This document shows, one piece after another, positions 37,101 to 45,200 of a DNA stretch of 64,000 nt (position 1 is the stretch's first letter; each line of letters begins with the position of its first letter). The notes under the pieces are model-generated. The model was not told where the DNA came from, ran no database searches, and saw only the letters and a list, made by a program, of their open reading frames with translations. The position numbers were made by a program, and so were the translations under genes. Source of the stretch: Andrena cerasifolii (taxonomy: Eukaryota; Arthropoda; Insecta; Hymenoptera; Andrenidae); the NCBI RefSeq assembly GCF_050908995.1, contig NC_135121.1, positions 9,424,001-9,488,000 of the forward strand. Direction: 5' to 3'.

Positions 37101-39288
37101 GTTACGCATCTATGCCTCCGGTAAACTCTCGGGGAAACCTCGAATCTGAGGTCGACGGGTGATGATTTCAACGGGAGCAGAGCGTTCCTACCGCGCGCCG
37201 CTGTTCAGCGGCGTTAAAAATACTGCCGAAGGTTCCCACGATTCCTTTCGCTTCGCGTGTTGCATCGATTCCCGCCCTTGGCAGGCACCCCTGATTTTCG
37301 TCATCCACGTATCAGGGGAAATCACCGAAACATAAGTTGCCCGACGCCCCGGGGGCAAGAAGGAGAATGTCGAACGACACCGGCCAGACTGGTCGGGAAC
37401 GAGAGAGAGTAAATAAAAGCAAGACCTGCATACCGCGGCTGGTTGCACGCGTACACGGGCGGAGCATATTCTTTTATAAGCACGGCCAGGCGTGTATCAG
37501 GTGTGGCGGGAAATTAAGATCGGTTCGGAATTCTTTTCTCAAACTTCACAGATGTGGAATTATATAGTATGTATAGGTGCGCTGTCAAGGGAAGCTTTCC
37601 TCGCCGAGGCGCTCGTTTAACGCTCGTTTAAAGGGAAGAGGAAGGTGTTAGCGGACTGTGAATAGCGAGCGGAGGAATTTAAAAGTAAAATTCCTGTAAT
37701 TGGATTCCTTGAACGTGGCTAATTGCCGGCCGCGCACGTGTAAATACACGGGGAAACACGTGTGCGTGGACATATAGCTCGCGGGTCGTAACGGCCAAAG
37801 ATTGTCGGGGACCTTTGCCCGGACTACTTTGGCCGCGGACTTGAAATCACGCGTGAACCTCGTTTCACGGCCGGGCACGAACGGAGGAATTCCAACGAGT
37901 TCGTTAAGAAACCAGGCGGACCCCTCCCTGCTGCCAGTGTATCGGTATCAGTGCCAGGAGAGATCTAAAATGACGATCTTGACGCGAGGCTCTAATCGTT
38001 CGCGGGATTATGAATCGTGAAAGTTCGCTGTGATAATCCTTGTTTACACGCGGAACGAGTTTAAAAACTCGTGATACGCGGCCTGTTATTTTTTTTAATA
38101 GGAATTTCTGTCACGTACGGGGCGTAAGGCCGCAATTGTTTGAAACAGAGAAATACAGATTTCGTCGGTGTTGTATTTTCCTCGAGATGGAAAGAGGTCC
38201 TCCAGAGGAATATTTTTTCAACAGGGATTTTATACAAATTGAGTGATCTCAGGATCGTGAAATGATTTTGGTGTCCATCCAGTTTCCCCTGCAACTGTCT
38301 CCATTTCTCTGTACCTTTACTTTCACAGAGTCTCTATGTTTTAAAAGTCAGAACGCAATGCTGTCTCGTATGTTTATTTCGATCCTCGAATCACGAGCAA
38401 TCTTGTTTTCCTCTGCTTCGTTATTTTTAATCGCGTATCGGGATCGTATCTGAGTAACGCTCGAAACAATCGTTCGCCGATGATTCCCGCCAAGAAAACG
38501 GCATTGGACTATGGCATGCCCGCGAGATTATCTCGCGATAGCGAGATAAAACGTCGATAGGCGATCTGTAGTCGTCTTGGACGAATGTACCCAAGCGATT
38601 CTGCGAAGGCGATCATAGTTTATATCGGGCGAATGGGCAAGAAACTGCGCTAAAGAAGTCGGTGGAAACGCCGGCGAACCGGAGAAGAAATCGAATGGAT
38701 TAATATCCCCGAGCGATTAGACGCGATTTCTAAATTTCACAGCCCGGGGAGGCCGCGCTGATACCGATACGTTCTCTAATCGGCGAGAAGAAGTCGCGAC
38801 GGGAGAGCGGGAACGCGAAGTCCTCTAAGAAGCTGACGTACCGCGCGCGCGAGAGAGAGAGAGAGAGGCTTTAAAGCGCGTCGCAAACAAAACGGAGCAT
38901 GTGCCGGTCCACGTCACGCGTCATTAACGCCTATCCGCGATATCGTCGAGACTCGAAAGTGAATCTTTTTTTTGTCACGCAGAGACGAGCGAAACTAGCT
39001 CGTGCGTCTGTCAGAAGAGACCCAGAGAACTTCATCCAGAAGGCAATTAAATCGATGGGCATTTATATTCAAGGCTGCACGATCGGAGAGCAGATCGACC
39101 TACTTCCTTCCACCGTACCCTCGATTTCGATCGGTCGAGTCCCTTTCCCTGGCGGGGTAATGTTAACGAGAAACGTCGTCCGGAGATTGCTTGATCGCCA
39201 CTCACCCCCTGAGGACGTTGCTGAAGATAAGAAAGCAGATCCCAGAAGCGACTCCGGCGGCCACTAGACTCAGGCAAGGCGACACCAT
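110..39288 (-). CDS. Slac2/MyRIP-like Rab-effector gene, multi-exon, 3' end beyond window
   Basis: Coding exons read on the minus strand are 39288-39206, 32128-31991, 25220-25026, 24125-24022, 17939-17778, 7876-7686, 7541-7454, 7354-7212, 6803-6674, 6195-5089, 4988-4856, 4531-4422, 4168-4036, 3957-3880, 3793 to 3652, 2209 or 2176, and 1168-110. Every junction is GT/AG and every phase agrees. Summed to the stop at 2176 they give 4413 nt, or 1470 aa. The order is a hydrophobic N-terminus, a basic helix, a cysteine-rich zinc finger (about residues 93-135), a helical region, then an acidic and serine-rich disordered tail. The finger resembles RabBD/FYVE_2 fingers. The segment at residues 228-300 resembles the helical stretch after the finger in vertebrate MyRIP. 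Known members tether Rab27 granules to myosin and actin, so the same role is inferred here. The family call is from memory of sequence pattern, not a search. A different RabBD protein such as an exophilin or granuphilin relative is possible. Confidence 0.55.
1169..2175 (-). other. Intron, or 3' UTR of the shorter end-form
   Basis: This stretch separates the stop at 2176 from the exon at 1168. It would be spliced out when a donor at 3652 or 2209 is used, and would hold the 3' untranslated region when the long exon is read to its stop. The 1880-1930 part is AT-rich and has an AATATA-type hexamer on the minus strand that could serve as a polyadenylation signal; no perfect AATAAA is visible there. 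Confidence 0.4.
2176..3793 (-). CDS. Long exon with competing donors and an in-frame stop
   Basis: From the acceptor at 3793 the frame stays open for 539 codons to a TGA at 2178-2176. Two phase-0 donors lie inside: GTGAGT just after 3652 and GTGAGA just after 2209. Each could splice in frame to the acceptor before 1168. Read through, the exon gives a 491-aa tail specific to this end. The tail is Ser/Arg/Asp-rich with two near-identical short blocks, YHTFGGIKN and FQTFGGIKGN, and basic KKKQK near the end. No folded domain is evident. Third-position GC is high as in the neighbouring exons, so the segment is truly coding. Confidence 0.75.
3880..3957 (-). CDS. Small coding exon (25 codons)
   Basis: It begins after TTTCGCCCAG and ends before GTACAA. 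It encodes IHAELPKSNGADLEVVLAHQ with split codons on both sides that fit the exons at 4036 and 3793. The acceptor is close to other AGs, so the boundary could shift by a few bases. Confidence 0.55.
4036..4168 (-). CDS. Coding exon with conserved-looking NPYSEENIQKRLWERQYS block
   Basis: Acceptor CTCGGGCAG and donor GTAAGT flank 133 nt. The peptide is rich in charged and aromatic residues (KKWENAAPIENNPYSEE, then KRLWERQYSRRSS). Its aromatic and polar spacing suggests a folded helix or a binding motif rather than random linker. The partner is unknown. Confidence 0.7.
4422..4531 (-). CDS. Coding exon with basic/acidic linker
   Basis: The exon starts after CACTGTGCAG and ends before GTGATC. It encodes SKCRAAVALVDPESASQL followed by a charged RNRKSEEEIQ segment and a Pro-rich end. 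It is placed between neighbours purely by splice signals, open frame and phase. Confidence 0.65.
4856..4988 (-). CDS. Acidic coding exon
   Basis: Acceptor TTGTTGCAG leads into AEDIQQESEYTEHYD, and the exon ends in phase 2 at GTAAAA. The composition continues the acidic tail of the preceding exon. Splice phases on both sides agree, but no domain is seen. Confidence 0.65.
5089..6195 (-). CDS. Large acidic disordered exon
   Basis: This 1107-nt exon (368 full codons) starts after TATCCAG with a Ser/Glu/Asp-rich segment. It then carries a short conserved-looking block, SPIESWEENWLFQKKR, where the aromatic residues stand out in otherwise polar sequence. The remainder is dominated by Glu, Ser, Asn and Lys without predicted folds. 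Such tails in Slac2 proteins carry short linear motifs for myosin and actin binding; the WEENWLF block is the best local candidate. It ends at donor GTAAAT. Confidence 0.75.
6674..6803 (-). CDS. Coding exon with acidic and Tyr-containing linker
   Basis: Acceptor CGTTGCAG and donor GTAAGT flank 43 codons plus one base. The peptide starts IEERIEEVTTTYASDEYP and ends in a hydrophobic FPELGMDIID. Phase joins it to the large exon at 6195 through a Pro codon. No domain is recognised. Confidence 0.7.
7212..7354 (-). CDS. Cys/Glu-rich coding exon
   Basis: It lies between acceptor TTATTTCCAG and donor GTGGGT. It encodes 47 full codons, including an acidic stretch (GFDEGVEEGCSSLEPLSQDE) and a cluster of Cys and His. 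No known domain is evident. Both flanking phases agree with neighbours at 7454 and 6803. Confidence 0.65.
7454..7541 (-). CDS. Short coding exon continuing the helix
   Basis: The exon begins after ATTTTCTAG and encodes VIEKYQKEQ followed by a polar segment, ending in phase 1 at donor GTAAGC. The intron after it (7453-7355) is about 99 nt and remains open in the same frame, so retention would add residues without a stop. The VIEKYQ sequence directly extends the helix of the preceding exon, which supports this join. Confidence 0.7.
7686..7876 (-). CDS. Helical exon resembling the MyRIP segment after the finger
   Basis: It runs from acceptor ACTTGCAG to donor GTCACA, with two leftover bases then 63 codons. 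The peptide contains MAHTALRDIVERAVEEARKL and ends HSYEDLLATAILNK. Vertebrate MyRIP has a similar helical stretch ending in an ELATTIV-like motif, which is the second piece of evidence for the family call. It is the point where the long and the membrane-anchored isoforms converge. The donor is weak, so a small change in the boundary is possible. Confidence 0.7.
7877..11135 (-). other. Intron without recognised genes
   Basis: I see no coding exon with splice support here. Open frames at 8310-9023 lie in GC-rich sequence on both strands and look like chance. There are many TAATTA-type motifs and short poly-T runs (near 9370), which are common in insect regulatory DNA but prove nothing. Confidence 0.4.
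11136..11226 (-). CDS. Alternative first coding exon B: single-pass transmembrane N-terminus
   Basis: ATG at 11226 opens 30 codons and one leftover base, ending at donor GTAAAT. The peptide contains a clear membrane segment (TLIGGLLVAYFVYVLL) followed by T-K-R-D, the pattern of a signal anchor with positive residues on the cytosolic side. The phase matches only the exon at 7876 among downstream neighbours, giving a predicted 1273-aa protein to the 2176 stop that lacks the zinc finger. No acceptor is visible just upstream, so it looks like a first exon with its own promoter. Codon use is GC-rich at third positions, like the neighbouring exons. Confidence 0.55.
11227..13931. other. Upstream region of alternative first exon B
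   Basis: This stretch should contain the promoter for the membrane-anchored isoform on the minus strand, but I cannot point to a clear TATA box or initiator. A short tandem run of ACACCTGTAC units lies at 12009-12040, and a T15-class run at about 12194-12209. No coding exon is supported. Confidence 0.3.
13932..14176. mobile_element. hAT-type MITE with 8-bp target-site duplication
   Basis: The element spans 13940-14168 (229 bp) and starts CAGAGTTGGGCAAAATG, with the inverted copy at its right end. The two arms of about 105 bp are almost fully complementary around a short centre. The flanks are the identical 8-mer TACGAAGC at 13932-13939 and 14169-14176. CAG-starting ends with TGGGCAA and an 8-bp duplication are hallmarks of the hAT superfamily. 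There is no transposase, so it would have been mobilised in trans. The exact duplication suggests a fairly recent insertion. Confidence 0.92.
14177..17777. other. Intronic/intergenic stretch without recognised genes
   Basis: Open frames here (for example around 15538-16238) are short, overlap on both strands and lack convincing splice context. I see no RNA gene and no large repeat. Confidence 0.35.
17778..17939 (-). CDS. Ala/Glu-rich linker exon of the Rab-effector gene
   Basis: The exon lies between acceptor TTTCTTTTCAG and donor GTAAGT. It carries 53 full codons with split codons at both ends. It begins with a low-complexity Ala/Ser/Glu stretch and then has a helical segment, METIRDFVEKLVEGLIGN, that could pack near the Rab-binding helices. 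The split codon at its end joins to the exon at 7876 as Tyr. This exon is skipped in the isoform that starts at 11226. Confidence 0.6.
17940..21434. other. Intron stretch without supported exons
   Basis: The region is GC-rich around 18500-20500 with many chance open frames. One ATG-started frame on the minus strand (20444-19989, 151 codons) is discussed among the rejected items. No repeat longer than about 30 bp stands out. Confidence 0.35.
21435..22080. mobile_element. 646-bp foldback element with TTAA ends
   Basis: TTAA at 21435-21438 and at 22077-22080 bound two arms of about 260-280 bp that are complementary (left TTAAGGGGGGACCCCAGCC, right the inverted counterpart). The left arm has an extra copy of a short segment near 21585. 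The arms pair across a centre of roughly 100 bp near 21717-21815. TTAA target use is typical of piggyBac-type and related small elements. No coding capacity is seen. It lies in an intron of the Rab-effector gene. Confidence 0.85.
22081..24021. other. Intron stretch without recognised features
   Basis: I find no exon with matching splice phase and no inverted repeat. Short open frames near 22498-23562 lie on the plus strand in GC-rich DNA and have no domain resemblance. Confidence 0.35.
24022..24125 (-). CDS. Linker exon after the zinc finger
   Basis: A strong acceptor (CTGTTTTTACAG) starts 104 nt made of one base, 34 codons and one base. It joins the finger exon and the exon at 17939 without breaking the frame. 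The peptide begins Y-W-L-N-K and includes DEKDLHRHF. In RabBD proteins the second Rab-contacting helix, with its Trp, follows the finger, so this exon likely completes that helix. The intron before it is only 900 bp and is mostly filled by a foldback element. Confidence 0.6.
24217..24955. mobile_element. 739-bp foldback element with TTAA ends
   Basis: TTAA at 24217-24220 and 24952-24955 flank two complementary arms of about 350 bp. The left end reads TTAAGGGGGTATTCCGCTGT, and the right end is the matching inverted sequence. The loop region near 24550-24590 includes AATTAACAAAATGGCGCC. The intron between exons 25026 and 24125 is 900 bp, so the element makes up about four fifths of it. There is no open frame of note. 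Confidence 0.88.
25026..25220 (-). CDS. RabBD/FYVE-like zinc-finger exon
   Basis: This exon encodes a compact cysteine-rich module with pairs C-x2-C, C-x2-C, C-x3-C and C-x2-C (residues 93/96, 108/111, 116/120 and 132/135 of the long isoform). The aromatic residue expected before the last pair is present (NAWHCLFC). This spacing and the PF after the first pair resemble the zinc finger in Rab-binding domains of Slp, Slac2, rabphilin and RIM proteins. The third pair has one extra residue compared with the usual C-x2-C. The donor is weak (AAAG then GTTCCC), but the next exon continues in frame with Arg-Tyr-Trp, as family members often have a Trp shortly after the finger. Confidence 0.65.
25221..26881. 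other. Intron stretch without recognised features
   Basis: I see no coding exon and no repeat here. The part from 25400 to 26000 is AT-richer than its surroundings. Confidence 0.35.
26882..27440 (-). CDS. Small transmembrane protein, last two coding exons (unrecognised)
   Basis: An exon at 27440-27314 starts after a very pyrimidine-rich acceptor (CACTTCCTCCAG) and ends at GTGTAA. A last exon runs 27104-26882 to a TGA. The phases fit: two leftover bases plus one make Ser, just before an ATG at 27103. The joined peptide has a Ser/Pro-rich start, an amphipathic SLIDKDLQFVKLQVE stretch, a short hydrophobic segment (MLACVSSILSTLLL), then a membrane span (MATFMVLFLLITIEVVVV) and an acidic C-terminus. 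Upstream exons are needed if the first exon is coding throughout, and I could not find them. If translation starts at 27103 the product is 73 aa. I do not recognise the family. Strong third-position GC bias supports real coding. Confidence 0.5.
27441..29640. other. Stretch upstream of the small transmembrane gene
   Basis: It probably holds 5' exons or the promoter of the gene at 27440, but no exon can be supported. Several overlapping frames on both strands between 28178 and 29228 are GC-rich and lack splice logic. Confidence 0.3.
29641..29803. mobile_element. Small MITE-like inverted repeat
   Basis: Two arms of about 50 bp, 29641-29695 and 29755-29803, are inverted copies with the ends CCGGGTATCCGCCGAGAAGC and the matching right arm. 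Each arm carries repeated GCTATGC/GCGATGC words, so the hairpin may have secondary alternatives. No clear target duplication is visible beside it. The superfamily is unknown. Confidence 0.7.
29804..31990. other. Intron stretch without recognised features
   Basis: There are no supported exons and no repeats other than short AT-rich tracts near 30590-30680. Confidence 0.35.
31991..32128 (-). CDS. Second coding exon: basic amphipathic helix before the zinc finger
   Basis: A pyrimidine-rich acceptor (CTCTGATCTCAG) precedes one leftover base, 45 codons and two leftover bases before the donor GTAAGG. The start phase matches exon 39288-39206 and the end phase matches the zinc-finger exon at 25220. 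The peptide is rich in Arg and Lys and contains RLIKIFLLRTILCRRKREKR. It sits where RabBD proteins have the first Rab-contacting helix, but the usual acidic, charged-heptad helix sequence is not recognisable. Alternatively, translation could begin at the internal ATG at 32070. Confidence 0.4.
32975..33883 (+). mobile_element. TA-flanked pogo/Tigger-like deletion derivative
   Basis: TA dinucleotides at 32975 and 33882 flank terminal inverted repeats beginning GGGGAAAGTGGGGTAAAACG (left) with one mismatch on the right. Sub-terminal copies of the same GGGGTAAAACGGAAC word lie at 33001-33020 and 33659-33680. Inside is a short open segment whose peptide has the C-x2-W-x-H-x2-C ... C-x2-C pattern found at the C-terminus of some Tigger/jerky-type transposases. 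TA targets and this remnant point to the Tc1/mariner-pogo group. The transposase core is deleted. Confidence 0.75.
33331..33417 (+). pseudogene. C-terminal zinc-finger remnant of a transposase
   Basis: ATG to TAA gives 28 codons, with CKRWAHEPC and later CDFCS, so three Cys, one His and a CxxC are ordered as in PHD-like tails of DDE transposases. Upstream sequence is broken by stops and gaps. It is too short to act alone and is best read as the leftover end of the element's transposase gene. Confidence 0.5.
34826..34990. mobile_element. 165-bp TTAA-flanked MITE
   Basis: TTAA at 34826 and 34987 bound arms of about 50 bp that are inverted copies (left AGGCTGGAACAGACACGACG, with matching right arm near 34940-34986). 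Each arm contains GAGTAATTTA-type repeats, so the arms also match internally. There is no coding potential. The target choice is as in the longer foldbacks but the sequence is unrelated. Confidence 0.7.
34991..39205. other. Intron/upstream stretch with a GA microsatellite
   Basis: I find no supported exon. A purine run of GA repeats lies at 38847-38864, preceded by CGCG. The rest is mixed-composition DNA with many small chance frames. Confidence 0.35.
39206..39288 (-). CDS. Candidate first coding exon A: hydrophobic N-terminus upstream of the zinc finger
   Basis: ATG at 39288 opens 27 codons and ends at a strong donor (GTGAGT) in phase 2. Residues 6-26 are almost entirely hydrophobic (SLVAAGVASGICFLIF within it), so they could act as a signal anchor or signal peptide. 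The phase fits the exon at 32128, which starts with one leftover base, and so places this exon at the start of the long isoform. Upstream minus-strand sequence is GC-rich and could be a promoter. No transcript evidence is visible, and an exon this short can arise by chance. Confidence 0.35.
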
Positions 39289-42200
39289 TTTTCCGCTCGC
39301 TGGCCGCTACCAAGCCGTGCTAATTGATCGCGAAATACCCCGAGCACCGCGCAGCATTTAATTACAGCTGATGGATACAACGGTCCGTTCGTTCCTGTCC
39401 GATGCTTCTCTCATCCAGTCCCATCCTTTCCGGCCCTCGCCGAGTCGAAAGGGTCGCCCGGGTCGATGGAGTGGCGCCTCGGAAGGGTGGACCCGGTGGT
39501 GAGCACGAGAGCTTCCGAGAAACTCGATCGGTTCTCGCGGAGTAAACTTAGCAGGAGGACTTCGGACACCTGCTGTCACCGGACTGGCTACTTCGATCAC
39601 TGATTTCTGCCGCTTGATCGACAGGCAGCGGACGATATCCACGCGCCCCGTTTATCTGATACGCGCGATAACGACTTCTCCATTCAATTCCAGTAACGTT
39701 CACTTTGCTCGGTCAATCCCGGCCTCGAGCATCCCCAATTTGAATACCGTTGACCCTGTTGCTGGGAGCCTTCCGCTCGTTCTATGGACTTTGCTCTTTG
39801 AACCCGACGGAGGCTTTAAGTTATCGGAAAGCTGAATGGCATAGCTTGGGATTCAATGAGTCGAGAAGGTAAGCCTCGATTTCCATAAACTCTTTGAGTT
39901 TCCCCGCGGATCCTGTGCGATCTTAAATTCAACTGCCGCTGCGCAACTTTTCCTGGGAATCTTTGGTTACCTTTACTTTCTAATTGCAAACAGCAGGTGT
40001 AGAGATGTCATTTTTAAGTCGCTCGAAGTGGAGGATGTTGAAAGAAGCTCGAGTCGCTCGAGGCTTTTGAAGCGCCGCCAAATTTCGTTCGCCCTCAAAG
40101 ATTATAGCACTTTTACGCAGTTTTTGCAGCCGAAGGTTCGCGGCGATTGGTCCAGGAGCACGCGGCGGCTGCACCGTTATGAAAATGGTATCTGGCGTGT
40201 TGGGGAGATGTGAACGGACCGCGCGATAAGATTGAACTGAAGCAAAGCTAAGGTCTCCGCGTGTAGACACGCGTGCACCTTCTCGACATCGTCGCGTACC
40301 AACTAACGCGTTATTGCACGTCATACCGCGACGCGTTCCTTCGTTTCGTCTAGGAATCAATTGGGCGAAACCTCGCGATGTAACGCGTGATTCGCAACAG
40401 TTCGCGAACTGCTCGCTTCGGCCCCGCCAGCCGCTATGACATACGTTGCCAAACGTATCATTCAAACGAAGCTTATGTAATGGAGAGTGCCGTGGAGCTA
40501 CGTTACGATGACTGGCGAGGAGATTTCGATACGCAATCAAAGAAAGCTGGAAATATTAGTATGTAGATTAGTAATCGCTTGGATCGTTCTTAGGACAGTC
40601 TCGGGATAGTTTGAAGTCTTTAGAAACGAAGATTGCGCATGGACTTCTGTCTGCGAAGTTGCAGCGGATTATGCAATCGCAGATAACAGGTCTTAATTTG
40701 GTATTCGAGTAAAGAAATCCTGAAGAAAAAAGGAGAGAATGCGGCGAGTTCGCAATTGTGTCTCCGCTGTAGGAACTTATACAATTGATTGAATACGTGT
40801 GATGAAAATAGGATTATAGTAGGAAAACGGGATTGAAGAAGAGAGAATATGGTGGAGGAAAGGAAGTAGGTATCTCGTTTCACGGACTTGAGTATCTTGA
40901 TTAGAGTGAGGTTGTGCGACTAGGCTTGAAGGAGCCTGAGAAAACGACAGACAGCGGAAAAAAATCTGCGCGAGTATTATGTCACTTTTATCCGGGGCAT
41001 TACTTCTGAGAAAAATAAAGGCGACCGTGTGTCTGGCGTGAAGAAAAAAGAATATTTGCACGCTACAATTCTTTAGAATATGTTTTTGCTTTTGCATATT
41101 AAGTATGATTAAAGATCTTAGAAGAAATTCTATCGCAAGTATGTTACGTTACTGTTGCACAATGTATGTCTGAACAGTAATTAAGGCAATACATTATGTA
41201 TTTTCGCGCATTGTAATTACTATTGTATAAGATGGAAGTCGATAGACAGGTTACCCAAGTTTCACCAGTGATTACGAGTTACAATGATTAGAATCGGTGA
41301 TGTAATGAATACTAGAATGCCTCTCGTACTTTTTATCATTTTCAAGAGATAGTACAGAACTTTCATTCGATGCCATTCTGTGCACCTGGGAATGGCATGT
41401 ACAAATTACAGCCGCGTCGGTGCGGTTGCCTACCGCTCAGGCGCGGCTAACAATAAGTAACACTACAGATGTGGTGTAAGATTGACCTGATACAGTATGG
41501 GAATTCGTTTCGCACGAACTGAGATATCAGGTTCGCGGAATTGCAATGGTTTTGTTGCGCAATGGACGGTTAAACAAGTCTGCCGGCTGTATTCAACAGA
41601 ATTATAGAAGCCGGTAAAGTCAGTAACAGTGCAGTGCTTTTACGTTACGTGTGGCCCACATCACAAGTTGCAGTTCACAAACTATTCTTCATATACTGCA
41701 CTTCACAATACTCAAGCACTGCTCTCAATTTAGAAACTTGTCGTTTTACAAATTTTACAATGGTGCATAATTTGGTAAGTATGTTTATAAGGTGTAAAGT
41801 GTGAGTTATGTATAAATCTTGATAAAAAATAGTCGCGATAGCAAAGAGCTATTATTAAAATAAACAAATCGCGGTTATGTGACGAAAGTACGTGAAATCC
41901 AGCTATATCCAACATTAATCCTGCCTACTAGTGGTGTTGTGATTATTTTCTTCCCCGAATCGGTAACACAGCATGCGACAGGAAAATGGTATGGTCGCTC
42001 TGAAGCCCCCGAGCTGTGTGAGAAAAATTTACATTAAGGTCTCATTAAATATTTGGCCTACCCTATACCTCGTCCGTGTTAACACTGCCAGTAACTACTT
42101 ATCGTAGGCTGACCTGTCCAAACCACTTCTACTTCCCATAGACGTCAGACAAGTTCCTTTACCTCTTCGAATTAACCTCGAGGTATGATGCAACGTGCTC

Positions 42201-45200
42201 GTAAAATATTCCTAAACAGTCACAACAAGTCAATGTATTCTGCCTCGACTATAGAAATTCGATTTAAAGTCAGCAGCTATCGCCGAATAAAAATCAGAAT
42301 GCCCAAACATATTTCTCCACACACGACAGTAAGATTACTAAGGCGCGTATATTCTCCGGAATTATTTTCTTTTTAACCAAAAAGCTAAGTCTATGAAGAA
42401 ACGATCAGCCGATCGAAGTAGATTAACTCTTCGTGGTCAGACGGGGTGTATCGCAACCCATGTGTTTATTAAATTTTTGTATCTGTAATTTTTTTACAGA
42501 TACAAAAATTTAAGTTAGTTTTAAAACTTAAATTAGTTTTTTAAATTGTTGTATCTGTAAATTTTCAGACCTTAATAATAAGATTTAAAAATTTGGTGAA
42601 TTTTAACAAAAAGCTCGCATTTATCCACAATTATTTTTTGCAAATACAAATTTCAACGTATCAAAATTTACGAGTATTACGCATGTACAATTATCACTGA
42701 GAAGTTAAAAGATTAAAAAATACGAAGATGGTAACTGAAGAATGTGACCAATTTGTGATTATAAGAAGGTGCGATCACGGACGGTTAAGTAAATTAAATG
42801 AATTATATTCTATATTTTATATATATGTATTTTATTTTTGTTGATAAATTACATTACTGCATTAACCATGGCCGCCTTTAAAATTATTTCCAGCTTTTTT
42901 TACCGCATTACAGACTCAATCCAATAATCCGGCAGTGCCGAACAGCGGAGCATGCCGGATTATCAGAATTCCACTCTGCCATGTTCCCAAAGCCCTTAAT
43001 CACAAACCCAAAACAACAAAGGTGCTCTCGAACGGAAGAACTATCGGGAACAGATACCCAATCGCAGAACTGCCTCGTCATCACAGAGAGTCGAACTTCT
43101 GACACGTACAATTTTCGCGGCAGCCTTTAATCGAGTATCCCGACAATTAAAGTGATCCAGTAACATTCCGCAATTTCGCGCTCCCTTGTTGTACGAGTTC
43201 GCGAACGTCGAGCCGCGTATAGGCGCGGTAAAATGTTTGGCGATGATGATATAACGGAGAGAGGCATGCGTTATCATGCGCCACGCAACGAAGGTTAGTG
43301 GACATTTCGCTAAGGTTGGAAGAATCAGAGGCGATCGAACAACCACAACGAAGGACAGCATTTTGCCCATGCAGGCGCGCTCTCATTATCATATCAAGCA
43401 CGTTCGAACTGACCGCCGGACGTTGCTTCAATAAACACTCGCGTTTTAATAGCGTCCGGCACTTGTTTCGTCCCTGCGATGCCACTCGTTTCGACATTTA
43501 CAACGTGGATTAACGACTCTTCCGCGTAGAATTCATCTGTCACGGTCAAGCTTCCCGTTGTCCCCTGAGAAGCGCAGAGTTCGAAGAGGACACGCAAATA
43601 CCTGCCGAAAATGAAGCACCCGCAGCTCCCTCGTTCAACCTTCCCGAACTCGCGTGATTTTTCATTGCATGACTCGGGTGCAATTTTAAAGGTTGTAACG
43701 TAGAAAACTGTGCGGAAAGCTACTGTCGTCACCCTAAGAACTATTTAGGACAGCACAAGGGCGCGGGGGACCGGGGCTATTAATGATTTCTGAAAAAATC
43801 AGCGAATTTTGTATTCGCCGATTATTCTAAACAAATCCCAGTAATACCCTATCGAAGTTACAATTAGATACCATCGATTACATCGCCGACACGTGTTTGC
43901 GCTACGCGCAGCACTCGAAACACTTTTATCTGGCAGTCTCGACTTAATTGATTCGTGGGTGTACCGAAAGTGGAGCGGAAACAAACACGGCCAGATAACT
44001 TTGTACTTTTTCGGTGCCGAGGGACACGGAGATAACGAAGTAACTTAAGCGAGCGAGTCTCCGTGAGTCATTGTCTTCCAAACTATTCCCCCTGCTTGAC
44101 AGAAAGGAATCTTTCCACTTTGAGCAGCCGTGAATTTCCATTCAGCTATTCCGAATATTCGTCTGCTTATTGACAGCGCTGCAACAGCATTTATGAAATA
44201 CAGTTTGCCGTGCATGACTCAGAGCGCCGAACCACGATTAGCCACGGGACCGTCGTTCGATAAAAGTCCCTATTCGCGGAAACTCGTCATCGTGTGACGG
44301 TCTAACGTCATCAGAAGAGTTCGCCATACGCTAAGTAATCGCGAACCCTCGTATCAGTCGGTGCGCGCGTGTCCGTTTCGATCATTGGTAAACACGTTCC
44401 CCGCTGGTGAAATTAATATTCCACTTTGCCGTGGCTTCGCTGACAGCCGCGCCGGTGCAAAAGACGATCCTCTGACTTCGACGGGTTAACTCTGGTCGAA
44501 AGGATGAGAGAGGACGTCTCGGGTGACATATCAATTCGCGAGACCTACAAAACGCGCAGTTCCGCAGCCAGAAGCCGAGGTGCTCGAGCTTCGCAGCGGT
44601 CTTTCGATTAGACGTAGCTGTGAGACTACGAGCGAGGAAGTGAATCGAGAAGCTACAGTAAGCTTCGTGGAATTCCAAGGAATCCTCCATCGACCGAGGC
44701 TGTATACACGATTCAGCCACCGATCATGGCGGAGAAAGGAGATCGCCCAGAGGAATCGGGCAGCTTTCTGTTCCCTAATCGACGCGCTCATCGACCACTA
44801 TCAGAGGTACGAATTCTTTCCGTTCCCACATTCCGCCGATCGATTAGATAACGCTGCGCGAAGATGGTCGCATGAACCACTTTCCTATTGTTTGTAAGTT
44901 TTATCGCCGATCGCCAGGTGATAATAAGCACTTTTATCCGCTGGCTATCAGGCGCTATTTTAAGAAACCTTTCGCTCTGCTCTGTTGCTCCGTCTGAATG
45001 TCCCTTTCGGGTTTGCGCAGAAATTGTGTTATAAAAATCGAGAGATTTAACGCGCGGCTAAGAAACACCGAAAAGCAACGCAACGCCCGAGGCAAACACG
45101 CGAAACAAAGAAGCTGCTCGAATTGCACAGTTTCGTCGAAGAGGCCGCACGGGAGATAAGAGGTATCCGACGCATCGAGCTTCTTTTGAAATCGTCAGAC

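Noticed and set aside
41380..41460. Possible tRNA- or snRNA-like stem in CCGCGTCGGTGCGG region
   Set aside because: Short GC stems are present, but there are no A- and B-box promoter words and no cloverleaf can be drawn.
44523..44897. 124-codon plus-strand frame
   Set aside because: It starts with GTG, has an overlapping frame on the other strand, no splice context and no known domain.
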